Source: Darksidea phi (Eukaryota > Ascomycota > Dothideomycetes > Pleosporales > Lentitheciaceae). From it: a stretch of 64,000 nt of DNA. A program made the position numbers and the translations under genes. The notes below the pieces were generated by a model, which worked only from the letters and a program-made list of their open reading frames with translations, did not search any database and had not been told where the DNA came from. How positions within the stretch are numbered: the first letter of the stretch is position 1; each line of letters begins with the position of its first letter. Location of the stretch: positions 62,001 to 126,000 of the forward strand of contig JASJFT010000034.1 of assembly GCA_030770425.1 (NCBI GenBank). Reading direction: 5' to 3'. Below are positions 24,001 to 35,800 of the stretch, piece after piece.

Positions 24001-26862
24001 CATGTGGAACCCTTCAAACAGTGCTCGCCTCAATGAACACAAAGGTGCGATTTCCTTCGCGTATGTGAGCGTTCTCGTTAGTGTTCTCAAGCTAAAGTGC
24101 GCCTTCTGATCCGCACCGTCAACAAGCATGTTAGCTTTTGCCAGCTCTTGAATCTTCAAGTATAGTTTGGTGACATCGGAGGCTACCTTTACGATCGCGG
24201 GCTCGGTAGTTTCCCCGCCCAAATACTTTTCGACAATGTTTTGCAAGCTCTTCTTGTCGCTGTCGGGACTCTCAACATATAGTTCCGTGAATCGCGACCG
24301 GATACCTGGGGGGAGATCCTTCTTGCCAACATCCGTTGCTGGGTTCATCGCCGCAAAAACTCTAAAGTTGGGGTGTGCGATGACTCGCTCGACATTTCCG
24401 GTCTCCGTGAGCAAAATAGATGGCGTACCGTCTGGCCCTCCACCAAGCAAGTCTACAAGAGCTTCGAGAGTATCAGATGAAGCCAAGTTGATCTCGTCCA
24501 GTAATACCCAGTCGCCGTTTCTGACAGCTTTGACAATGTTGCCTTCAAGGAACGAAAACGCGAATGCTTCCGATCCATTCGCGAGCTGAGCTTCGAGATT
24601 GTGCAGATCAGTCGCAAACTTCTCCCAACGAGCCCCAGGAAAGTTGCTTGGTAAAGAATCGACTTTGCGTTTCTTCTTAGGCTGTCCACCGTCGAGATCC
24701 GGGGATGATGTTTGAGATTCATGCGCCTTGCGAGCTGCATCTACCATCTTCAATGCCTCACGCCACAGAGTACAGACACGCTTCCATTCACCTTTCGCCA
24801 CCCGCTTACCAAGCATTTCAATAAAGCGCTGGTTTTTCTTGCGCGAAAACGTAGTGTCGAAGAGTTCGTCGAACTCGTCCTTCAGCGGGATGACCAGGCT
24901 GCGCACGTTGACTGGCTTATAACCTCCTAGCAGATCGCCACTCTCGCTCTGTTGCGACAAGTTGAATGCGACTAGCTTCCGTCCGAGCTGTTCGGCAAGG
25001 TACTGGATACACGTTGTTTTTCCGGTACCTGTCTCACCGACGAGAAGCAGCGGCTCCTGACGATCCACAGCTACTGCGATCTTTTCAAGTAGACGAAGGG
25101 TGTAGTCATTAGTGGAGAACGGTCTGCTAGACCTTAATCGCTTAGATGATCTATGCCTTGACAGCCTTGTTCGTCCGATATGGAGGTGGATGGAGCCCTT
25201 GGTTGGAATTTCTAGTTTCACTCCACGGTTCTGCAACAGGTGATCGCGTCGCTGGGGATCAATGTGCAACTCTTCCGCTACGCACGCCATAACTCTCGCG
25301 CGAGTTTCTTCATTTCGCAAGCTACCAGCGAAGCAATCGAAAGCTTCCATAAAGATGTCGTCCATCTGCGATGTGCTAAAAGATGGTGATTGTGCAAGCA
25401 AAACAGCCATCCGATCGCACCACTTGAGCAGATCACGGGGGGTTAAAGCTCGCAACGAAGTTTCGTTCTCAGATGAGAACTTAGCATTTGCATAAAGCTC
25501 TAGAAGGCGGGCGTAGACCCTCATGATACCGGTCACATGTTTCTGCAGTGCTGGGTATTTGGCGGACACAATCTGCTTAAACTCTGAAAGCTCCGGCATC
25601 CGCACTGTGATCGAGTTCCAAAACCGGTGGCCGATCATGTTTTGACGCGATACAATCTCTTGACCGCGCAGGTTGAACGAACTACGCATCGTAGCAATGA
25701 TTCGGAACCCTCTCGCTGCTCGCACTGTTTCACCTCGGCTCGGAATAAGTAGCTCGCCACGTTCAATGAGCGGCAAGAGAGTACTTATGACCTCGTTAGG
25801 CGCTCGGTCAAGATCTTCAATAAAGATCCAGCGTCCTTCTCTGACGGCGGTGGTAAGGACGCCCGGTCGCCAACTGAACGTTCCAGGCTTTGCTCCAGTT
25901 GCGTACATCCCAACCAGCAGTTTAGCATCGCTCTGTTCGTTGAGATGGAGCGTGACCATGGACTCGAGCTTGTTTAGCTGCCACGCGCAGTGCCGCGTGA
26001 GCAGCGTCTTGCCGGAGCCGGCTAGGCCGGTGAGAAGAAGAGGGCTAGAGTCGAGCAATGCAGAAGCGATTTTACGCAAGTTGGACTCAGTCGTACATGT
26101 ATTAATGAGCTCAGACGGCTTCTCCAGTGATGGCGCCCCAGCAAGCCTAGGTAAAAGGACGCCTGCGAGATTGACGGTATATGACGAAAGTTGCTGGGTC
26201 ACTGGTGATAGGAGCGACTCCTTCTCTTGTGTTCGAAACTTCTGTAGTAGTGATTGAAGGTCCTTCCATCTCTTCTCCTCCCACAACGATAGAAAGCGGT
26301 AATCGATGTTCTGCCCTTCCCATTGACCTTGAATCTCCCTTTCCTCAACATATCTCTTAACTATTTCTTGTGTCGCATGATCCGCCGCATGGACATATAG
26401 GCAAAAGGTCCGAACAGCTAAATATCGTACACATCTGCTCGAATGATGGAACAAACTCTCTAGAGCAAGCGGATGGACATATTTCGCAAAGCTTCGGCAG
26501 TCGAAGCTAAGCAATCGGAAAGTTCCTAGGAGACTCTGACAGAGTTCTGACTCTGATGCGGTGGTAAGAGCATCTTCAGGTGATGCGGAAGCGTGAGTGC
26601 CAACGATAGGTGATCGGGATTTCGCCGCTAGAAATCTTTCCACGTGCTCGGCAAGGTGAGGCGCAAGAGGAAGTATACGACCAAATGCCGCGATTTTCAG
26701 TCCACTCTGCGCACCCGACTGAATCCATTGTGCGCAAACCTCCACGAAAAGGCTCCAATTTTGCACAAAAAGCTCGTCGGTATTTCGTGAATTCAGCGCA
26801 TCCATAGCAAGCGATTCGAAATCGACCGTTTTACCGGCCTTCGTCATCATAAAATCCTCCAT
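12095..26862 (-). CDS. MDN1: Midasin / Rea1, AAA+ ATPase of 60S ribosome assembly
   Basis: Three exons, 26862..18943, 18888..18560 and 18509..12095, give 4887 aa, close to yeast Rea1 (about 4900). Introns of 54 bp (GTACAT...CAGTAG) and 50 bp (GTAAGT...CGCAG) keep frame. Six Walker A motifs fit the six AAA modules: GLAGSGKT (about residue 277), GETGTGKT (611), GPTSSGKT (1050), GETGCGKT (1346), GNPGVGKT (1731), GPPGSGKT (2037). A long linker leads to a Glu/Asp-rich stretch at about 4000-4590 and a C-terminal MIDAS domain with DDSRS near 4663 (DxSxS metal site). The family pulls assembly factors such as Rsa4 and Ytm1 off pre-60S particles in the nucleus. ATG 26862 is preferred; the frame stays open upstream to 27045, but that would leave almost no promoter. 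A 371-aa plus-strand frame inside the acidic region is a composition shadow. Confidence 0.97.
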
Positions 26863-27115
26863 TTTGGCGGAAGAACTGTGTGGTACCGTATTCGGGGCGC
26901 CTTCCCATAATTTCGACGCAAAAGGACCGTTTAGTCGCAGCGTAGTGGTGATGTAGTAGAGACTCGCCTCCAATATCAAAAAAAGTTCTGGACGAGAAAG
27001 CTCGGGCCAATACGCTAGGCCGAATAGATCTTTCCCGCTCCGCAAAATCTACGAACTGTCTCGAGCTCATCGACGACCTCCCATCAACACTCGCGATTGT
27101 CGTTCCATCGCCATA
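26863..27115. promoter_or_regulatory. Shared divergent promoter of midasin and mitochondrial L12
   Basis: Only 253 bp separate the two start codons, so transcription of a cytosolic ribosome-assembly factor and a mitochondrial ribosomal protein starts from one short region. It contains a CCAAT box at about 27008 and a PAC-like motif (next entry). Coupling of the two genes is inferred from position only. Confidence 0.6.
27064..27073. promoter_or_regulatory. PAC-like motif AGCTCATCGA
   Basis: Nine of ten bases match the reverse complement of the PAC element (GCGATGAGMT) known from yeast ribosome-biogenesis promoters. It lies in the shared promoter of midasin and L12, a sensible place. A single near-match can be chance, and use of PAC in this lineage is assumed. 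Confidence 0.25.
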
Positions 27116-27847
27116 ATGTCTGCCCCTGTATCTCGCGCCCTGAGGCGCTGCGTCTGCAATGCCAAATCGAATGCCTCCTACCTCCGACCGGCAGCCGCGT
27201 TTACACCGCAGAGAACATCGCGGAGATGGCAGTCGAGCGATGCCGCGGCGCCTACGAACCCGAAGATCGCGACTATTGTGGATCAGATTAGCCAATTGAC
27301 CTTGTTGGAGACGGCAGACCTGGTCTCGACATTGAAGGTGAGGAAGTCCACCTGTTTTAAAGGAAAGGAAAGGAAAGGCGTTGGGCTTGCGCTTGCCCTC
27401 TGAGCTTGACCCTTCTGCCACCTAGGCTTGCAATTGTGTCTACTCGGCAACACTACTTTAATCCTTCACTTCTTTATCTTTCGTTGAATGCACAACTGAT
27501 ATGTTTCTCTAAAGACCCGCTTAAACATCCCCGACATGCCCATGGGTGGTTTCGTAGCCGCTGGCCCCGGCGGTGCAGCTCCAGCAGCCGCTCCCGCCGA
27601 GGAAGAAGAAGCCGCGCCCGCCGCCGCCGAAAAGACACTATTCAACCTCAAACTCGAGAAGTTCGATGCAGGATCGAAGCCCAAGGTTATCAAGGAGATC
27701 AAGGCTATGTTGGGATTGTCACTAGTGGATAGCAAGAAGTTTGTGGAAAGCGTGCCCAAGACGATGAAGGAGGGTGTGCCCAAGGAAGAGGCGGAGAAGA
27801 TTGTCGAGACGCTGAAGGCGTTGGGAGCAACTGCTGTTATGGAGTAG
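27116..27847 (+). CDS. MRPL12: Mitochondrial ribosomal protein bL12m (L7/L12 family)
   Basis: Exons 27116..27337 and 27515..27847 flank a 177-bp intron (donor GTGAGG, acceptor CTAAAG) and give 184 aa. The Arg/Ser/Ala-rich N-terminus without acidic residues looks like a mitochondrial targeting peptide. Residues about 50-75 form the L12 dimerisation region (QISQLTLLETADLVSTLK), followed by an Ala/Pro/Glu hinge. The C-terminal domain, from about residue 115, has FDAGSKPKVIKEIKAMLGLS and ends in EAEKIVETLKALGATAVME, typical of L7/L12. The protein forms the stalk of the mitochondrial large subunit and recruits translation factors. It is divergent from midasin. Confidence 0.95.
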
Positions 27848-28105
27848 ATGCGACATGTTTAGGACAGGAAGAAGAAGATGGAACTAGAGTGTACAATACC
27901 ATAGCATGGGCATGTCCGAGTGTGTATAGTACAGATATTTGGAAGATTCTCGGATGTATTCAATACGGGTAAAATAGAAGCAAGGACACATGTAACCGCA
28001 TGCCGTCGTGGTATCTCTCCACCCAAACGCCTAACAATGCATCCTAACACCATAAGTCCAGACTCCAAACCGCCGTCCATAAAAGAGTTAAGTCACCACA
28101 AACGC

Positions 28106-28868
28106 TCATCCAAAAGTAATCACCTGCCTCCTCTCCTCAGCATCCTCCTCCGCCGCCAGATAATCATCCTCCCCAATCTCGCTCGCTTCCTCCCATAATC
28201 TCTCCATCTCCTCTGTATCCTCACCAGGCACCGCCCATATACTCTCCCGCGCTCTCTTATGCCGTTCCCGATCTTCTTCTATACGTTGCTCAATCTGCCG
28301 CTTATCTAGTCGTGCATTACCGTTCCGTGTGGTCTTGGAGCCAGGCGTACCGCTGGGGGTATCGTCCGCAATGAAGGGGTGTGAGGGCGCGATATCGCGC
28401 GATTTGAGGACGGCGTCGAGTTCTGTGACGGTGTCGGGTTCGAGGATGGATTTCTGTTGGAGGGCTTGCAGGACCTAGACCTCAACATTAACACCTCAAG
28501 CTCACGAAGCAAAGCAAATTATTGCATCTTGAACGTACCTTGCGCACGACCCTGACGTTGGCCGCCCCCGTACCATCCAGCGGCACTACCGCATCCACCA
28601 CCCTCATAATATCCCTCTGCATCATGCGCACAAACTCCAATACGCCCTCCTTCCGTGCCATCTCGCACATCGTCTCGATGAAATACATGATGTTCGCCCG
28701 GTTGTTCATCGAGTTCCTTTCCAGCTGCTCGAGAATACACGAGTGCAGGTCCTCGTCCATTTCCCGGTTCTTAAGCGCGAACACGGCGGCTTTGGTATGC
28801 GAGGTGTGCGAGGCGGAGAGGTGGGAGAGTAGCGAGGTGAAGCGCATGCGCACTTCGAAGGGGTCCAT
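28106..28868 (-). CDS. CTK3: CTD kinase subunit gamma, Ctk3
   Basis: Exons 28868..28539 and 28474..28106, with a 64-bp intron (donor GTACGT, acceptor TCTAG), give 232 aa. The N-terminus MDPFEVRMRFTSLLSHLSAS and the block EDLHSCILEQLERNSMNNRA are characteristic of the CID-like domain of fungal Ctk3 proteins (about residues 1-130). The C-terminus is charged and probably helical. Ctk3 is the third subunit of the CTDK-I complex, which phosphorylates Ser2 of the RNA polymerase II C-terminal repeat. The gene is convergent with MRPL12, with 258 bp between stop codons. ATG 28868 is chosen from the conserved N-terminus; the longer frame upstream is leader sequence. Confidence 0.92.
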
Positions 28869-29519
28869 AGTGGGCGTATGGTCAACGTGGATATTTAATG
28901 ACCAGGCGAGCGGATTCGCCGTAAGCTGGTGGAGATATGTGAGAATCAAGTTTACTAAGAGGTAGTGGTAGTTTACCTCGCACAGGTAGCGGAGACTATC
29001 GCGGCGTTTCCTTATAACTACTAGTTGATAGCAACTCAACTTCTTCTCGAGTAGAGTAGAGAGGTTTTGAGTTGTATTAACTAAACGTAAGTAATTCTTT
29101 TACGTGTTCACCTCTCATTTCGCTCTGTTTGAGGTCTGGCCCGCGCTCGCGGTAGGAGACAGCGATCTGAGATGCAAAAGAACGGACCTCGGATAAATAT
29201 TTCACCGAATACACCTGTTCTGTGCATACTTATTTTGGCTTAGCGCGATGCGGGTCATGGTGTTCTTTTCAAAGTGCATGTTTCTCTTTCACCAGACTAC
29301 TCTCAACTAGGTCCAATCCGGACCGAACCTTGAGTTAAATCTCGCTCCGCGTCTTCTTGACACAACGTCTAATCAACCATTTCCCCGAAATTGAGCCATA
29401 CAGCCCACGCAAGTCTTTATCGCTACCTGTCTCCCACCTCGTATCAACTCTAGTAATCTTGTAGGCTTCGGAACGACGGGTGTCGTTGCTGTTATTCCTC
29501 AAACGTGAAAAGTTATCAA
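28869..29519. other. Region upstream of CTK3
   Basis: Promoter and leader of CTK3 plus about 400 bp in which I see no gene. It merges on the right into the kinase relic at 29.5 kb. Confidence 0.4.
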
Positions 29520-30221
29520 ATTCCCACCTCCCGAACCCGATGCTGGCGCTCGATAAGAAGCCGAGGTCAAGGTGTACGAACGATTAGACAATTACGCGAA
29601 ACATCATATCAACACTATTACCTTATTACGGTAGTTCTGAGCATGGGATAACTTTAGAATACGCCGAAAGTGGGACTTTGGGAGAGTACTTACGCACGGC
29701 TGGTTTTCCAGACAAACATTACCTCTACGCTGGGCCCGGTAAACCGCGTAAGTATTAGTATTCCGCTATACGAATGCTATCCTTTATGGGCATACCAATT
29801 GTAGTAATATCCTCCTTGATAAATAGCTGGATCGTAAGCTAGGGGATTTGCCGGATCATCAATGGACTCCCCGGCTACTATGTATTACAGTACAACTTAC
29901 CAGCTTCCTATCTCCATTCCTTAACCGACTTAGAAAAGGCCATTATTATAAATAAGTCTGAGATATTCACCTTCGGCTCTACCCTATATGAGATGGTGAC
30001 AGGTCGTCCACCGTATGACGACAGCCCGATTCGGAAGTAGAGCGCTTGTTTCGTTCAAAGAAATTCCCTCAAATCACAATGCCACGACCTGAGGATCTGT
30101 AATATCAAGATATTGGAACATCGAGTTTAGCTCGATGGACGAAGTATTGAAGAGCATTGAACACTAGGAAGGTATGAAGTTCATCATTCGTTCCGAGCTC
30201 AAGTCGACTGTCGAAAATTAA
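29520..30221 (+). pseudogene. Protein kinase relic, heavily decayed
   Basis: Pieces of a kinase domain follow in order but in different frames with many stops. A helix-C-like EAEVKVYERLDNYAKHHI at about 29560 comes first, then YYGSSEHGITLEYAESGTLG (hinge) at about 29629. A catalytic-loop-like piece, GHTNCSNILLDK with LGD after it, lies near 29790, and the segment before helix F, SEIFTFGSTLYEMVTGRPPY, is at about 29959. The C-lobe end DEVLKSIEH is near 30140. Order and spacing match a common fungal kinase-like family, but no continuous frame exists. It differs from the 40-46 kb kinase family. Confidence 0.8.
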
Positions 30222-30796
30222 ATGCACCATATCAACCATGTTTAAAGCTACGTCCGTTTCTCTTTATTCAGCGATGGGAATGTATCCTATTCTCAACTGC
30301 GGTTGAACACCTTAAGTGGCTGAAGTATTGGCTAAAGTATCGGCCGACTTGATTTAGGTTGTTTGTGCCAGTTTCTGGTGCGTGTCGCTTGCCACATCTT
30401 GGACATGCTCCTGGAAGCTGGGCAGACCCGAATTGCCATGTGATTCGGTTGACTGGTGTGCACATGGTTCCCTGTTGGGCTTTGTCGTACGGTACATCCT
30501 TCTCTCTATGAAGGAGGTGCTTCGAATCTTATTCCTACATCCCCTGTAATGTGACCGGCTTCGTACTATCCCACATTATGCCTTCCTTATTCGTTTTGCT
30601 AACGATAGAGCTCCGATAGCTCTGCACGAAAGTTGAAGTGTGGCGCATGGTGGGGAAAACTCTAGCGACCAATCACAAAGTATTCGCTTTCCGTCGGCGC
30701 GGGGAATCTAAACAAATTGAGCACTTCTTCTCTGGAACCTCAACTCACGCTTCTCCCTGCAAGCTGCCGAAGGGTATCTAGAATACTTCGTTAAAC
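30222..30796. other. Intergenic region upstream of P5C reductase
   Basis: No gene seen. It contains the end of the kinase relic's neighbourhood and the promoter of the next gene. Confidence 0.4.
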
Positions 30797-31948
30797 ATGG
30801 CTGCTTCTCAAGATACCAAGGGTCTCACATTGACCGTCTTAGGTTCCGGTATGTTCTGCTGTTTGCGAAGCCTGGGACTCATGGGTATCTGGTTGCTATA
30901 CGCTCTTCAAGGCCGTCAGATATGCGAAGAAGAGCATGAGTAGCCCCCTCTACTCCCATGGGTCTCAAACATACAATTCACATACGATCTAGCACCGCCC
31001 CTCCCCAACAACTATACCTCCAAAGGACACTACTAATACCCACCAGGCACAATGGGCATCGCCATAATGGGCGGTGTAATGGCCTCTCTCGCAGACGCCA
31101 AAGTCCAATCCTCCATCTCCTCAACCCCCTCCTCCGCCAAACTCACGCCAGACCTCCGCAACTTCATCGCCTGCGACGCGTGGAAGCCCGCCGAAGAAAA
31201 AGTCCGCTCCGCCCTCGGCCACTACAACTTCTCCCTCCAAACCCTCACAAACGATAACCTCACCGGTGTAAAGCAAGCAGACATTGTCCTGCTCTCCTGT
31301 AAACCACACGTCTTCAAGGACATCCTGGGTGAGGAAGGCATGCGTGAGGCGCTCAAGGGAAAAGTGCTCGTCAGCATATTAGCAGGTGTCTCGCAAGAGC
31401 AGATCGAGAGCTTTCTCTACCCGGATGGTGTGCCAGAGAGTGGTTGCAGAGTCGTCCGCGTCATGCCTAATACCGCTTCTTTCGTCCGCCAGTCGATGAG
31501 CGTAATCCAAACAACAACTCCACCCCTCGCCCCCGACCAACAAGCCCTCGTCGAATTCATCTTCAACTCCATCGGCCGCACCACTACACTGCCCCCCTCC
31601 CTCATGGACGTCAGCACCGCCCTCTGCGGCTCCGGTCCCGCCTTCTTCGCACTCATCCTAGAAGCCGCGGCTGACGGCGCCGTAGCAATGGGTATGCCGC
31701 GTGCGGAAGCGCAGTTGATGGCTGCGCAGACGATGCGTGGGACCACGGGGCTTGTGCTGGAGGGCGGCGAGCATCCGGCTATTTTGAGGGATAAGGTTAG
31801 TACGCCAGGCGGGACTACGATTGGGGGGCTGCTTGTGCTTGAGGAGGGCGGCGTGAGGGCGGCGGTTAGTAGGGCGATTCGGGAGGCTACTTGCGTAGCG
31901 GCGTTGTTGGGGGAGGGGACTAAGAATGTGAATGGGACGAGGCGTTAG
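30797..31948 (+). CDS. PRO3: Pyrroline-5-carboxylate reductase
   Basis: Exons 30797..30848 and 31047..31948 with a 198-bp intron (donor GTATGT, acceptor CACCAG) give 317 aa. The first exon supplies LTVLGSG and the second TMGIAIMGG, so splicing rebuilds the GxGxMG dinucleotide-binding motif at about residues 16-21. MPNTAS and the C-terminal STPGGTTIGGLLVLEEGGVR (about 265-285) are P5CR signatures. The enzyme reduces pyrroline-5-carboxylate to proline with NAD(P)H, the last step of proline synthesis, in the cytosol. An unspliced frame starting at 31052 would lack the first part of the nucleotide fold. Confidence 0.95.
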
Positions 31949-32849
31949 AATGGGATTTGATTGACTACTCGTTCGACGGGCGAGTTAGATTTCTCTCGCT
32001 CGAGAGCTCGTATGGCGTTCTAGTGATGAAAAAGGGCTATGTAGATAGTCCAGTGATCTATTGAAAGAAATCAAGCCAACAAGGAGGTAAATACTCTCGG
32101 AACACTACTCGAAGCCGCATCATAAGACGACTCACTGTATTGACATACACCATTTGATTTACACATGCTTGATTTTCCGCCACGCTATCTGCCCGACTCT
32201 CCATAGCGCTGCCCGTTACTCTCCGCCAGCGTAACTACGACAGTATGTATAGTACAAGAAGTGGTGAAAGCAAACCCCCATGCCCACTATATACCTCAGC
32301 ACGCGTAGTCAATCGACCACGAACGCAATCCATCCCCTCCAAACTTGTTCAAGCGCAACCTGCCTAACTCAATCGAGCGCGAGGCTTTCAATCTCGAAAA
32401 AGGCAAAAAAAAAAAAAAAAAGCCGCTGCCATGCAAATGTCACAAAACAGCCTCGCAAGAGGAGCCGTCCCAATGCCAAAATAGTCGCAAAAACTGGCGT
32501 CTCGCTGTCCTCGAGCGGGAGATTCCAGCAAGGCCGGAGCCCCACCCTTCGATGTCAGGGAGCAAAGCCTCCTTTTTATGCAATGTCGAAACAGCCCGGG
32601 GGGCAGAGAAATCGAAAGAGGCTGCCGAGCCACCATCCCAAAGTCGAACCAATTATGCATCCGCCTCTCGCCGCCTCCTTCCACATCGCCCACTTTCCCA
32701 CCGACTCCAAGCCATACCCCACAAAACTGCCTTCAAACCCTTCAAAGGTGAAACACAAGAAAAGAATGTAGAGAAAAGCCCTGATCACTTTTTGTGAAGC
32801 AATCAAGGTGGGTCTAACACTGGCAGATCCGCAAGAAAGACACAAAAAC
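31949..32849. other. Convergent intergenic region with an A18 run
   Basis: 900 bp lie between the stop codons of the P5C reductase and RING/RS genes, so it should hold both 3' ends. A run of about 18 A is at 32406. Overlapping frames on both strands between 32280 and 32866 are Lys/Ser/Pro-rich and not recognisable. Confidence 0.4.
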
Positions 32850-35800
32850 CTACCATCGTCGTCCATCCCTTTCCCTCTCCACTCTCTCGAGCTCCTTCTC
32901 TACATCTCCTTCATTCTTGACTCCGCCCCTTCGCCGTCCCCCAGTGTCGGCACTCTTTCTCAAACCCTTCGTTAGCATGGTAGCCAAAACGTCCCCACCA
33001 CCTTTATCTCCTGTGCCGCTCTTGCGTCGCTTGTCACGGTGGCTTGCGGGAGCGGTGGGGGAAGCCTTGGCGTCTTCTTTGGTGAGTTCGTAGTCGTCAC
33101 GGGAGCGCTTGGAAGAAAGTGTGGGTCGAGATGAGGAGTGCGAGGTGGTGTGGGAGTTGAGGCTCTTGCCTCCTCGGTCGAGTCGATCTCGCTCACGAGC
33201 GTTCTTCTCGCGTTCAGCCGCGTAGTGGTCCTGCGGTGCTGTTGCCGGTGCCGGGGGCGTGGAAGCGACAGAGCTAATGCTTCCCTTCCGATTATGTCTA
33301 TCACGATCAGCAGACGGCCCCTTAGGGGGTTGGAAACCGCGAGGACCGGTCGGTGGCTGCGGCGGCGGCATGTTCTTGGATGCTTTCGGCTTGCTGGCAC
33401 CGCGGATGGAGAAGTTATCTGCCGAGGGGCCGGTGGGTGCGTTGAGCGGAGGCGAAACGGCCCGAGTGGAGGTAGCTGATGTAGGTTCCCTCTCGTAGTC
33501 ACGGTCGCGCTCACGGTCGCGATCTTTCCGGCTACGCCGCGAGGAGCGGTGCTTATCATCGTCGTAATCACGATCGTCGTCTTCGTCGCGGTCACGACGG
33601 CGCCGCTTCTCTTTGTCCTTTTCGCGGGAACGGTACTTGTCATCATCATAGTCACGGTCTTTGCGATCTCGCCTGTCACGATCGCGGTCTCTATCTCGAG
33701 ATCGATCCCGCTCACGGTACTTGTCCTTCTCGCTCTTGCTCTTACGACGTGTACTCGAATCTTCGTCCTCATATTTCTCTTCTGCAAGAGGTGAATTCGA
33801 CCTGGAGCGATGACGTCGTCGATGTTCGCGGCTGCGGTCGCGATGTGAGCGCGATGATCGATGCTTGTCCTTGTTGCGCCGGCTGCGATGCTTAGAGTCG
33901 GCAGAGGTACTTCGTGTCCTATTGCCTCGCGAATCCCTGTCCTCACGGTGACGAGTGTCGTAATCATCTCGGTCATTGCGGTCATCTTGCTCGTCATGCC
34001 GAGACGAGCGATGATGCCGCCGCTCTTTTCGGCGGTCCTCATCGTGTTGATCGTCCTCTGGTGTCCGTGAACGGTCACGGTCGTTACGCCGTTCATCGCG
34101 AACTACTGAGCGCGATCGCTCACGGTGATTGTTTTGAGCTTCGCCGCCACCCCGCGACCTTGAGCGTGACCTGTCTTTAGTACGCAAGTTCTCGTCCCGG
34201 TCCGGAGACTTCCTACATCTATGTTAGACGGCCCTTAGGCTGATCGTAAAAGCCAGTAAATACTCACGATCGAACATTGCGCACTGGGCTGGCGAGTACA
34301 GCGTCCTGTGAGGGGGTAACGCTGGGTGGCGGTGCATTGAAGCGAGCATTGTTGGCACGACTCGAGAAACCTGTGTTCGGCCGACCTTCTCGCATCGCTC
34401 GTGGGCCTGTAGGAGCGCCCTCAACGCCCACTCCTCTGGGCTCCCCGGTCAATACCGTCGCGGCGCCGTATGCGTGGTTGAACCCTCCACGGTGGCCGAA
34501 GTTGTTCTGATGATAACCCATAGTGTTGTCATAAGCGCCGCTCATGTGTAAGGGCGGACGCGCGAACTGATTTATTAGCTGCGAGTTATACTGCATGCCG
34601 TCATCCGTCATAGACTGGTCGTAGTCTTGAGAGTCCGTTTCAATGGACTCAATCGTCTGAATGTGGTTTAGGTTTGACGACTTGTTCGGTTCGTTTTCTG
34701 CTGCTTCAGTCAAGTTGTCCGCCTTTTGCGGCGCATCTGCTTGCACGGCTTCAGAGACAGGCTGGGTAGAGCCTGTTGTTTCGTCCTTACCTTCCGACGG
34801 GGCCTCTACGGATGCTTTCACTTGCTCGTCTTCGACGTTGGTCTCAGCGGCAGCGTTAGCGGTTCCGTCAGGCGACTCTCCGTCACGCTGCACGGGAACA
34901 CACTTGTCAGTTGCTGTACCAGAAGAAACAGAAACCGGGAGACTTGATCGCGACTTCGGAGGAATCGGTGGTAGCTTATGAAATCCACGTACTTGATGCG
35001 GGCGTTGACCGCGGCTTCCAGGACGACTATTGGGGTTCTGAAATACAGAGCCCTGGCCGTGGCCTCCAAAGGAACCATTCCTGTTATTCCGCTGCTGAGG
35101 GAAATTCCCGCCATTGGCATGGAAACGATTATTTGGATAGTTGTTTTTTGGGAAACGGTTCATCATCTCGGGATATGCTCCAGATTGATTATATCCACCC
35201 ATTTGGTTGTACCCGTTGGCGTTGTAGCCATAACCTGCACCGCCCATGCCATTCCATACATTTCCATATCCGCCCCCGTAACCCATGGCGGACATGTCGT
35301 TCATTCCCATGCCTGCATTTCCACCATAGCCGCCGAACATGTTATTAGGTATTCCGGACATGCCGTTCATGTTGCTCATGTTGTTCATGCCATAGCCTGA
35401 CCGGCCATTAGCATTGTGATGTATAAAGCCACGGCCGTGGCCACGGCCATAGTGGTAGTACGTACCCATGGGGTTCATGTTATAGGGCCCATTGGCCATC
35501 ATGTTCGGCATATTATTCATGGGGTTCATGCCGTTGTTGAAGCCCATTCCGCTCATATTGCCTTGATTCGGGTTGTAGCCGTAGCCAAACTGGGCCGACA
35601 TGCCGTTCGCGTTCATCATCGGGTTGCCGTACCCGCTATGTCCAGGCTGCAGCTGATCGCCATGCATTTCCTGCTCGGCATTCTCATCACCATCTTGCGG
35701 AGCTTGATCACCCTGACCATCTGCCTGAGAGGTGGAGTCCTATACGTAGTTAGTGTCGGTGTCCTGGTATAAGCCCGCTATCCTTCACATGATTGACATC

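Noticed and set aside
26863..27045. Upstream extension of midasin to 27045
   Set aside because: The frame is open but the extension has no family resemblance that I can see and would leave about 70 bp for two promoters.
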